NCBI RefSeq assembly: GCF_021369635.1
Contig: NZ_JAJNBZ010000002.1
Span: 313,223-377,222 of the forward strand
Source of the DNA: Paenibacillus profundus
GTDB lineage: Bacteria; Bacillota; Bacilli; Paenibacillales; Paenibacillaceae
Reading direction: 5' to 3'
DNA: 64,000 nt
Of the stretch, positions 25,739 to 33,249 are shown one piece after another; within the stretch, counting starts at the first letter, position 1; each line of letters begins with the position of its first letter. Made by a program: the position numbers and the translations under genes. A model generated the notes under the pieces. It worked only from the letters and a program-made list of their open reading frames with translations, had not been told where the DNA came from and searched no databases.

Positions 25739-28069
25739 ATGAGAAAAACATTACTATCCATATTGGCGGCCGTCATGGCTTTGAGTATATTCACCGGCTG
25801 CAGCGGACAGGAAGCCGTTAAGGCAGAGGCAGCTTCGCAGATTGCGAAGACGGTCAAGGCGCCTCACAGCGACTTTACGTATGAGGTGGACCCGGCAACG
25901 TTCGATATCGTGATCGACAGAGACGGATTGAAGGAGCATGCGTCCGTGCCCATGAAGCGGCGCAACTTCACCGAATTGAAGAAAGAAGCCAATCGCATGG
26001 AATGGACGTATCCCGAAGAACAGGTGAAGGTAATCATCGAAAAAAAGGAGGACTATCTCAACATTCGCATTCAATCGATTGGTGCGGAACAATTCGCATG
26101 GCCAACCGTACAGGCGGACAGCTATATGCTCCCGATGTGGGAAGGCAAACGAATTCCGAGCAGCGACCCGAATTGGAAGCAATTTTTGCAGGATGAGACG
26201 TTCACGTGGAGCGAGTCGTTCTCGATGAACTTTATGGCCATGAATATGAAGCATTACGCGCTCCTCTATATAGTCGAGAATCCGTTCAACAACGAGGTCT
26301 CGTTCGACACAGAATCGAACATTGGCATGACGTTCTCCCATGAGTTTCCTTCCATTAATCCGAAAAAGGAATATGGGTTCAGGCTCTATGTGACGAACAA
26401 TGATCCTGTCGCTATAGCGAAGCTGTACCGGGGGTATGTGCAGGAGAAGCAGGGCTTCAAGACGCTGGCCGAGAAGGCGCAGGACAATCCAGAAATCAAG
26501 AAGCTGTACGGGGCGCCGCATATTTATATGTGGAACAATCAGTTGCTGACGGATAGCAACATTCGTTGGCAAGCGATGAAAAAGAAGCTGAATGACCCGA
26601 TCTGGACGTGGATTGCGGTACTCGCGGATCGTTACACCGAGGATGGCGCGCAGGAGTTGAACAGTGTGCTGCAAGAGGTGAAGAAGGAGTCGCTGAACGC
26701 CTATCACAAGCGTGTCATCGTGAAGGCGCTGAATCAGGTGATAAAGCTGGAGCAGCTGTACCGTCCCGACCGGTGTCAGTCGGCAGATGCTGCGTTGCTT
26801 AAGACAATTGCCGATGGCGTGGACAAGCTGAGTGAGCAGAAGCTGTATGCGTTCAACAAGAACCTGCTGAAGAGCGCATTCCAGGATGCGGTCGACGATC
26901 CTTCGGAGTGGGGGCGTGACCATTCGACGGAGCTGGTGGAGGACATGCATCAAGCGGGAATTGCGAAGGCGTGGATTGGTCTGCCGAACTGGGCAGACGG
27001 GCTAATGAATCCGGCTTTTGTCGAGAAGGCTGCCAAGCTAGGTTACTTGATTGGACCGTACGATTCCTATCACTCCATTCAGAAACAGGAAAATAAAGAT
27101 TGGAATACGGCTTATTTTTCAGATAACTCACTCTATGAACAAGCGACCATCACGAACGAGAAAGGCAAAAAAATCGGCGGCTTCCTTAATCGGGGGCGCA
27201 AGCTGAATCCTACCTTATCGCTTCCGAGCGTGAAGCAGCGCGTGGATAGTATTTTGCAGGACGGCATCATGTATATCTCTTGGTTCATCGATTGTGACGC
27301 GACAGGGGAAATATATGACGACTATTCACCAGGGCATGTGACGACGCAGGAGCAGGATATGGATGCGCGTCTCGAACGGATGGATTATATCGCGAAGGAA
27401 AAGCATATGGTCATCGGCTCAGAAGGCGGGAATGACTTTGCAAGCAGGGTTATCGCTTTTGCCCATGGCTTGGAGACGCCGGTCATTAAGTGGAGCGACA
27501 AGGATATGCGGGAAGACAAGAACAGCCCATATTATGTAGGCGCATATTGGTCAGCACAGGGCGGCATTCCTGAACGGTATGCGAAGCAGGTTCCGATCAA
27601 GGAGCTGTATCAACATGTTTATGTTGACCCGGCGTATACATTGCCGCTGTTCAAGCTAGTCTACAACGATTCGGTGATAACGACCCATCATTGGGAGTGG
27701 GGCAGTCTCAAAATTAAGGACGAGGCCGCCGAACGCATGCTGTATGAGTTGCTGTACAACGTGCCTCCGCTCTATCATCTCGATAAGGAAGAATGGGAGA
27801 GCCATAAAAAGATGATCACAGATTACTTGGCTGTATGGTCGCCCTTCCATGCCAAGGCTGCGACGAAGGAGATGACAGCGTTCCAGGTGCTGTCCCCAGA
27901 TCGGTTGGTGCAGTCCGCAGAGTACGGCTCCGATCTGAAAGTGGTCGCCAATTTCTCGGACAAGGATGCAGTATACGGAAATGACACCGTCAAGGCGAAA
28001 TCCGCCGTCGTTTATGAAGGAGATAAGCAAACTGTGTTCAACGCCGCCTCAGCTGTACGTCAACGATGA
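25739..28069 (+). CDS. Large lipoprotein with glycoside hydrolase-like barrel
   Basis: A 776-aa secreted lipoprotein. The signal peptide ends in FTGCSG (cysteine at about 21). Residues 35-230 look like a beta-rich domain, 250-370 a helical stretch, and 390-690 resembles a TIM-barrel glycosidase of the GH101 or GHL type (AWIGLPNWADG, MYISWFIDCDATGE at about 510-523, VIGSEGG at about 560, THHWEWGSLK at about 650). The Asp in FIDCD and the Glu in GSEGG would be candidate catalytic residues, by inference only. A small beta domain ends the protein. It lies 56 bp behind the kinase gene with AGGAGG before its ATG, so it is likely co-transcribed with the two-component system. The substrate is unknown. 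Confidence 0.75.
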   Translation: MRKTLLSILAAVMALSIFTGCSGQEAVKAEAASQIAKTVKAPHSDFTYEVDPATFDIVIDRDGLKEHASVPMKRRNFTELKKEANRMEWTYPEEQVKVIIEKKEDYLNIRIQSIGAEQFAWPTVQADSYMLPMWEGKRIPSSDPNWKQFLQDETFTWSESFSMNFMAMNMKHYALLYIVENPFNNEVSFDTESNIGMTFSHEFPSINPKKEYGFRLYVTNNDPVAIAKLYRGYVQEKQGFKTLAEKAQDNPEIKKLYGAPHIYMWNNQLLTDSNIRWQAMKKKLNDPIWTWIAVLADRYTEDGAQELNSVLQEVKKESLNAYHKRVIVKALNQVIKLEQLYRPDRCQSADAALLKTIADGVDKLSEQKLYAFNKNLLKSAFQDAVDDPSEWGRDHSTELVEDMHQAGIAKAWIGLPNWADGLMNPAFVEKAAKLGYLIGPYDSYHSIQKQENKDWNTAYFSDNSLYEQATITNEKGKKIGGFLNRGRKLNPTLSLPSVKQRVDSILQDGIMYISWFIDCDATGEIYDDYSPGHVTTQEQDMDARLERMDYIAKEKHMVIGSEGGNDFASRVIAFAHGLETPVIKWSDKDMREDKNSPYYVGAYWSAQGGIPERYAKQVPIKELYQHVYVDPAYTLPLFKLVYNDSVITTHHWEWGSLKIKDEAAERMLYELLYNVPPLYHLDKEEWESHKKMITDYLAVWSPFHAKAATKEMTAFQVLSPDRLVQSAEYGSDLKVVANFSDKDAVYGNDTVKAKSAVVYEGDKQTVFNAASAVRQR

Positions 28070-28088
28070 TGCCACAACGATAATATAC

Positions 28089-28132
28089 GGGCTGTCTCAT
28101 TCGTCTTTCAAGACGGTGAGACGGCTTTTTTC
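28089..28132 (+). terminator. Terminator of the two-component/lipoprotein operon
   Basis: Stem GCTGTCTCA/TGAGACGGC (one G-T pair) followed by TTTTTT, 20 bp after the lipoprotein stop. Confidence 0.85.
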
Positions 28133-28141
28133 TATTTCGAT

Positions 28142-28702
28142 AATGCAGTACCGCATGTGTGACTGGGAAAAGCCCACAACAGCCGAGGAAATATTACACG
28201 CGGCCGAGGAGTTGTGGGTGCAGGAGGAACGGGAGTTTGCCTATATCGCGATGGGATTGCTCGAAGACGGAGTGAAGTTTTTCGATTTATCACATATACA
28301 TCGAATAGAGCGCTTTATCGTGGCGAATTCGTGGTGGGACACCGTAGACGGATTGGCGACATGTATGTACGGTGGGGGGAGTGATGAGCCGTTACCCGGA
28401 CGCTTGGGCAGCGCGCGCCGAGCGTTGGATAACATCCGATAACATGTGGCTTAACCGCACGGGCATCTTGTTCCAACTTAAGTACAAAAGCAAGACAGAT
28501 ACCGGTCTGCTTAGGCGGGCCATCGAGACGCATCATAACTCTAAGGAGTTTTTTCTTCAGAAGGCAATTGGTTGGGTGCTGCGTGAATATGCGAAGACGA
28601 ATTCGGAATAGGTGCTGGCTTATGTGGAGGAGCATGATCTGATGCCGCTTAGCCGGCGGGAATCTCTGAGAAGGTTGAATGTGAACCATGAAACAAAATA
28701 GG
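28142..28702 (+). pseudogene. Decayed alkD-like DNA alkylation repair glycosylase
   Basis: The fragments match AlkD, a HEAT-like DNA glycosylase for N3/N7-alkylated purines. Frame 1 (28142 onward) gives EEREFAYIAMGLLEDGV and ANSWWDTVDGLA. The frame then shifts at the G-run near 28375-28380 and continues as RYPDAWAARAERWITSDNMW, WLNRTGILFQLKYKSKTD and FFLQKAIGWVLREYAKTN. A TAG at 28609-28611, where a tryptophan codon is expected, interrupts it, after which VLAYVEEHDLMPLSRRE continues to a natural stop at 28702. The first 60 or so residues are also missing. Three independent lesions make sequencing error an unlikely explanation. Confidence 0.8.
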
Positions 28703-28741
28703 ACCTGATTGGCGACGGAAGCGTCAGCGCGAAAAAAAGGG

Positions 28742-28788
28742 TTGACGATAACCGTCCCCGTTTCTATAATACCTATTAAACAAGTAGG
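28742..28788 (+). promoter_or_regulatory. Strong sigma-A promoter of tcyP with possible operator
   Basis: TTGACG (28742-28747), a 17-nt spacer, then TATAAT (28765-28770). Immediately downstream, CCTA and TAGG flank a 9-nt spacer (28772-28788), a place where a repressor would block initiation. In Bacillus the sulfur regulator CymR controls tcyP, but I cannot confirm its motif here. Confidence 0.75.
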
Positions 28789-28821
28789 AATTATAAGACA
28801 AACATGCGGAGGGGCATAACC

Positions 28822-30210
28822 ATGAAGGAACAATCTTGGATTACTCTGCAGGACTGGAACGTCTATGCGAGTTGGGGAGCTGCATTGCTGCTCGTTATCG
28901 TACTCTGGTGGCTCGCTAAACAGAAAGTCGGCTTCGGACTTCGAGTGCTGCTGGCAATGGCATTCGGTTTGACGCTTGGAGCCATATTCGGACCTGCTTC
29001 TGCGGACATCAGCATTTTGGGATCAATCTATGTCAGCCTCATTAAAATGGTCGTTATGCCGCTCGTCTTTGCGACCATTATTACGAGCATCACCTCGGTC
29101 AAAGACCCGAACGTGCTGAAGAAGCTCGGAACGAAGACCATTGCGCTCTTTCTTATTACGACCGCGATAGCCGCCGTCATTGGTCTCGGCACGGCGTTGG
29201 TCATCGACCCAGGCTCTGGCATCGCGCAAAGTACGGAAGCGGCGCAAAGCTTTGAACAACGCGAAATTCCGACATTCAAGCAAGTGCTGCTCGACTTGGT
29301 TCCGTCCAATCCGGTGAATGAGATGGCTCAGGGAAAAGTAGTTCCGGTTATCATTTTCGCTGCCTTTATTGCAGTTGCGATTACGTTAGAAGGGCTGCGC
29401 AATCCGGATAGGGTACAGCCGATGAGAGCCTTCTTCCAATCCTTTTCACATATTATGTTCCGTGTCACGAAGTTTGTTATTAAGCTTACACCATATGGAG
29501 TACTCGGATTAATGACGGCGATGTCAGCCAAGTATGGATTATCAACGCTGAAAGAATTGGCTTGGTTCATTATCGCGGTGTATGTCGCGTGCTTGATTCA
29601 TATGATCGTGACGTTCGGATCGCTGGTCACCTTCGGTGCCCGCGTCAACCCGATTCGCTTCTTCAAGAAGGCTTATCCGACGATGGCGGTCGCCTTTACG
29701 ACCCGCAGCAGCTATGCGACGCTGCCAGTGAATTTGGAAGTCATTACGAAGCGGATGAAGGTGTCCGAACGAATTGCGAGCTTCGTTGCTCCGCTCGGTG
29801 CCACGATTAACATGAATGGCTGCGGGGGCATTTATCCAGCGATTGTGGCCGTGTTCATCGCCCGCGTGTATGGCATCGACTTGAACATTGCCGATTACTT
29901 GCTCATCATCGGTGCAGCGACAATCGCTTCTGTCGGTGTTGCGGGCGTACCTGGCCCGGCTTCGATCTCGACGACGGTTGTCTTAGTTCAAGCGGGACTT
30001 CCGCTAGAGGGGTTTGCGCTCGTGCTTGGTGTAGACGCTATTGTCGATATGGCGCGCACGGCAGTGAACGCGACTGGAACGACGGTAGCTTCTCTGTTGG
30101 TCGGAAAGAGCGAAGGAGAGTTCGACCGTGAAGCATTCAATCGCGATGCGGACGATGACATCGAATATGGCCATGACACTTCTGTCGATAAAGGTGCCGT
30201 TACGGTATAA
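28822..30210 (+). CDS. tcyP: L-cystine uptake symporter TcyP (DAACS family)
   Basis: A 462-aa sodium- or proton-coupled dicarboxylate/amino acid symporter. Signature segments include VYVSLIKMVVMPLVFATI, AFTTRSSYATLPV (HP1 serine-rich loop), GATINMNGCGGIYPAI (helix 7) and the HP2 region SVGVAGVPGPASI. The GCGG in helix 7 and the overall similarity to B. subtilis TcyP favour cystine over dicarboxylates or glutamate. The start codon at 28822 follows GGAGGGG; an upstream in-frame ATG overlaps the ribosome binding site. It has its own strong promoter and terminator. Confidence 0.88.
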   Translation: MKEQSWITLQDWNVYASWGAALLLVIVLWWLAKQKVGFGLRVLLAMAFGLTLGAIFGPASADISILGSIYVSLIKMVVMPLVFATIITSITSVKDPNVLKKLGTKTIALFLITTAIAAVIGLGTALVIDPGSGIAQSTEAAQSFEQREIPTFKQVLLDLVPSNPVNEMAQGKVVPVIIFAAFIAVAITLEGLRNPDRVQPMRAFFQSFSHIMFRVTKFVIKLTPYGVLGLMTAMSAKYGLSTLKELAWFIIAVYVACLIHMIVTFGSLVTFGARVNPIRFFKKAYPTMAVAFTTRSSYATLPVNLEVITKRMKVSERIASFVAPLGATINMNGCGGIYPAIVAVFIARVYGIDLNIADYLLIIGAATIASVGVAGVPGPASISTTVVLVQAGLPLEGFALVLGVDAIVDMARTAVNATGTTVASLLVGKSEGEFDREAFNRDADDDIEYGHDTSVDKGAVTV

Positions 30211-30220
30211 TGACGATGGA

Positions 30221-30267
30221 AATACACCTCCCTAAATCGCAGGCAACGATTTAGAGGAGGTGTATTT
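30221..30267 (+). terminator. Terminator of tcyP
   Basis: Long stem AATACACCTCC...CTAAATCG against CGATTTAG...GGAGGTGTATT, beginning 10 bp after the stop. Confidence 0.85.
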
Positions 30268-30504
30268 GTATGGAGCAATTGTTCCTGCTGCTGGATTCGG
30301 CATCTACTTTCGGCGGAGCTGAGATTGCGATACAGTTGCTCATTAGCTCGCCTCCCTTTGATAGATTCTATTACAAGATATGCAGTCAAATATAGATAAT
30401 ATTGTTGTTTTATCATTGCTGTGCGCCTATTCGTAATAGACTATGAATTACGATATAATAGACTCTCAGTCTATCAATACGAGACTGGGAGAGGGGAATA
30501 TGAC

Positions 30505-31368
30505 ATGAGCCAGAACGGAATGGCGGCCAAGTGTATCGTCTTTGCTATGGGCACGGCGATATTGCTCAGCGGCTGTCAGGCGGCTGACAACAAAGCTGCG
30601 GAAGGAACTTCTGCACAATCCGGACAAGAACAGGTTAATCCGGCACTGACGCCGTCACAAAATAAGGAACAAGGAAATGAAAATGATACCGATTCTGGAG
30701 AAAACGTTTCGAACGAAACGGAGCAGGATGCGGTGGCCCAGATGAAATCCCAGTATGCGTTAGCGGCTACGACGGAAGAGACGGATGGGAAAGCGGTCGT
30801 TACGAACGCGGACTCCACTATGGTCGTGGTGAACAAACAACGCTATTTGCCAGATGGATACGAGCCATCTGATTTAGTTGAACCGAATGTGAAGTTCTCT
30901 TTTGCAGAAGAGCATGAGAAGCGGCACCTCCGCAAGGAAGCAGCCGATGCATTAGAGTCGTTATTTGCCCAGGCGGAACAGGATGGCATTACGCTCAATG
31001 CGGTATCCGGTTATCGTTCCTATAAGCGGCAGAAGTCGCTCTTTAATCACTATGTGGACACGCAGGGTGAAGAATACGCCTCTCGTGTAAGTGCCATTCC
31101 GGGAACGAGCGAGCATCAGACGGGGTTGGCGATTGACGTGTCCAGTCCGAGCGTAAATAACGTATTGGAAGAAGAGTTCGGTGATTCGACAGAAGGGAAG
31201 TGGCTCGCCGAGCATGCGCATGAATTCGGATTTATTATTCGTTATCCGAAGGATGGGGAGGGCATTACCGGTTATGTGTACGAGCCTTGGCACATCCGCT
31301 ATGTAGGCAAGGACGCTGCAGAAGAGATTTATAAGCAGGGAACGACGCTGGAGCAGTTTTTGCAATAA
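30505..31368 (+). CDS. M15 family D-Ala-D-Ala carboxypeptidase lipoprotein (VanY/LdcB-like)
   Basis: A 287-aa lipoprotein: lipobox LLSGCQA (cysteine at about 24), a polar Gln/Glu/Asn-rich linker to about residue 90, then a VanY-type zinc peptidase domain with SGYRSYKRQ, the metal ligands in SEHQTGLAIDVS (His and Asp) and EPWHIRYVG (His). It probably trims peptidoglycan stem peptides outside the membrane. The frame opens at 30421, but ATG 30505 follows GAGAGGGG and starts a proper signal peptide. A TATAAT-like box lies about 50 bp upstream. It ends with a strong terminator. Confidence 0.9.
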   Translation: MSQNGMAAKCIVFAMGTAILLSGCQAADNKAAEGTSAQSGQEQVNPALTPSQNKEQGNENDTDSGENVSNETEQDAVAQMKSQYALAATTEETDGKAVVTNADSTMVVVNKQRYLPDGYEPSDLVEPNVKFSFAEEHEKRHLRKEAADALESLFAQAEQDGITLNAVSGYRSYKRQKSLFNHYVDTQGEEYASRVSAIPGTSEHQTGLAIDVSSPSVNNVLEEEFGDSTEGKWLAEHAHEFGFIIRYPKDGEGITGYVYEPWHIRYVGKDAAEEIYKQGTTLEQFLQ

Positions 31369-31397
31369 TTTTTCGGTTATATTCATTTCGATAATAT

Positions 31398-31440
31398 GAG
31401 AGCCCGAAGCTTAGCGGACAAAGCTAGCTTCGGGCTCTTC
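31398..31440 (+). terminator. Terminator of the VanY-like gene
   Basis: Stem AGAGCCCGAAGCT/AGCTTCGGGCTCT followed by TCTGTT. It is strong on both strands. Confidence 0.8.
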
Positions 31441-31575
31441 TGTTATGAATCGGGCCGGAGCGGCTTCACTTGGTGCAAGTGCCGATTCATCTTAGCAGAC
31501 ACGGTTCATCCGGGAAGGACAAGGATGTATATCCGTCTCTACTTACGTATCATTCCTGTGTTCATCCGGTGTGAA

Positions 31576-31800
31576 CTACGACTGAGCATCCGAGATTTCG
31601 TCGCGGCGCTCTTCGGCCAACCCTTCAATACTGGAACGGCGGCGTTCATTTTTTGCTTGAAGCGCTTCTCGTTCCGTTACACTGATTTCATCGGCATGCT
31701 CTGACAAATACTGATCAGTCTGATGCAGCTTCTGTACGGTATTGTCGATGACATGCTGTTGACGCACTGCGTTGTTTGCGCGGTTATCCGGCTTGGCCAT
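31576..31800 (-). CDS. tlp: Small acid-soluble spore protein Tlp
   Basis: A 74-aa hydrophilic protein of the Tlp family (thioredoxin-like spore protein), made in the forespore. It has the family pattern NAVRQQHVIDNTVQKL near the N-terminus and KNERRRSSIEGLAEERRDEI near the C-terminus, is almost free of aromatic residues, and has no cysteine. ATG 31800 follows AAGGAGG by 8 nt; the longer frame upstream is not needed. It is expected to be expressed late in sporulation. It stands alone on the minus strand. Confidence 0.88.
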   Translation of the reverse strand: MAKPDNRANNAVRQQHVIDNTVQKLHQTDQYLSEHADEISVTEREALQAKNERRRSSIEGLAEERRDEISDAQS

Positions 31801-32033
31801 GGCGTGGTCCTCCTTAGCATTCCAGAAATGATAACGATGGGACGCTGAAGACATGGGTAACCACGTGCTCCAGCGTCACGATTAAGTTATGTAATCCGTC
31901 CATTTTTTATCCAATCGCCTGGTAACCGGTTACACCGAATAATAGGTAATGACTAACCAAGTTGAGTGGTTCTCATGGAAACGTCTTGAATCATCTGGAA
32001 TTGCGGATGGGGGATCTAGGAAATGCGTAGAGA

Positions 32034-32237
32034 TTAGGACGTTAACGGAGGGCGTGTCGGTGTAGGTCTATAGGCGGACTCGGCATGTCTTATTTTACGA
32101 ATGATTAGCTCCCCGGTCTGTTCCTTTACTTCCATCTCGAATGTATCCCCGTATTGAGCATGTAATTTGCTTAAAATTTCTTTGGGAAGAATAAGGCCGT
32201 AACTGTTTCCGATTCGCAGCAGCTTGCGTTTTTTCAC
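32034..32237 (-). CDS. AbrB/MazE/SpoVT-fold DNA-binding protein
   Basis: A 67-aa protein with the swapped-hairpin AbrB fold (LLRIGNSYGLILPKEIL, then a second strand pair GDTFEMEVKEQTGELII) and a Pro-rich tail. Proteins of this size are antitoxins or small transition-state regulators. No toxin-like gene is adjacent; the next gene upstream is relP, 230 bp away. The GTG at 32237 follows GGGTGA by 7 nt. Function unknown beyond DNA binding by the fold. Confidence 0.75.
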   Translation of the reverse strand: MKKRKLLRIGNSYGLILPKEILSKLHAQYGDTFEMEVKEQTGELIIRKIRHAESAYRPTPTRPPLTS

Positions 32238-32407
32238 AGCGATTCACCCGCTTTCTTCTTACTATCAGTTTGTATACCAGTACGAAAGTTATGTGTCAAG
32301 CATTCCATATAAAAAAAGAGACGGTGCAAGCCGTTCGGGATATATGTGACATCATTAGCGCGATAGGGGTAAAAAACAGGGGAAATGGTGGAGACGCGCA
32401 TGGCAAC

Positions 32408-32428
32408 CCCTCCGTGACTACGGAGGGA
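32408..32428 (-). terminator. Hairpin after relP
   Basis: Perfect stem CCCTCCGT/ACGGAGGG with a 4-nt loop, 38 bp beyond the relP stop. No T-tract follows, so it is a weak terminator or RNA-stabilising element. Confidence 0.45.
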
Positions 32429-32465
32429 TTCCCATAACACGTCCCAGTAGAAAATAGAAAAGAGA

Positions 32466-33149
32466 CTATTTTGCATTCTCAATCGATAGCCCGCCCTGAA
32501 TGCTCTGCACCCAATCTTCACTATTGTAAGACAGAATCTCTTTGCGGAGATCCAGCATTTTGCGATCCAGTTCATCGACAGCCTTGGCAGCCTCGGTCAA
32601 TTCTTGGGTTACATGCGGTGGAACCTGCTGCTCGAACTTGTAGTAGATGATGTGCTCCATACTGGCCCAGAAATCCATCGCCAGCGTGCGCATTTGGATT
32701 TCTATATAAATCCAGCGCGTATCATCAAACAGTACGAGCGGAACTTGAACGATAACATGCAGACTCTGATATCCGTTCGGCTTCGGATTAGCGATATAAT
32801 CCTTGATTTCTACGATGCGAATATCGTCACGTGTCTTCAAATGATCCAGAACCATGTAAATATCCTTGATGAAAGCGAACACGATGCGCATGCCAGCTAC
32901 GTCATAAATTTGGTTAACGATGGAATCCAACGTTAAAGGATAGCCCTTGCGCTGCAGCTTGCTGAAAATGCTGTTCGGCTCCTTCAGACGCGTCTTAATA
33001 TGTTCGAATGGCGCATATCCGTTTCGTATTTTCCACTCGGCTTGAATGACTTTAATCTTCGTTTCCAATTCTTCTAGAGCTAATTGATACAATGTTGGCA
33101 GCTGCTTCACTTGCTCATACTGCTTCTTGATCATTTCTGTCATCGACAT
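32466..33149 (-). CDS. relP: Small alarmone synthetase RelP (YwaC-like)
   Basis: A 227-aa single-domain (p)ppGpp synthetase. The RelA_SpoT catalytic motifs are present: DVAGMRIVF, YIANPKPNGYQSLHV and the EIQMRTLAMDFWASMEHIIYY box. The spacing and wording match B. subtilis YwaC/RelP more than RelQ. It has no hydrolase domain and transfers pyrophosphate from ATP to GDP or GTP; in Bacillus it is induced by cell-wall stress. ATG 33149 follows GAGGGG. It is monocistronic here. Confidence 0.9.
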   Translation of the reverse strand: MSMTEMIKKQYEQVKQLPTLYQLALEELETKIKVIQAEWKIRNGYAPFEHIKTRLKEPNSIFSKLQRKGYPLTLDSIVNQIYDVAGMRIVFAFIKDIYMVLDHLKTRDDIRIVEIKDYIANPKPNGYQSLHVIVQVPLVLFDDTRWIYIEIQMRTLAMDFWASMEHIIYYKFEQQVPPHVTQELTEAAKAVDELDRKMLDLRKEILSYNSEDWVQSIQGGLSIENAK

Positions 33150-33249
33150 GTGTATCCCCTCAATTGGTACGGTATTGTAAATGCGATTATTTCTATACGT
33201 CCACCAGCAAGACATCTGTTCTATTTCTATTGTAACGGAAACAGGGTGC

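Noticed and set aside
25754..26953. Minus-strand open frame of 399 codons
   Set aside because: Lies opposite the glycosidase-like lipoprotein, has no ribosome binding site, and its product is a low-complexity Arg/Leu/His-rich shadow of the coding strand.
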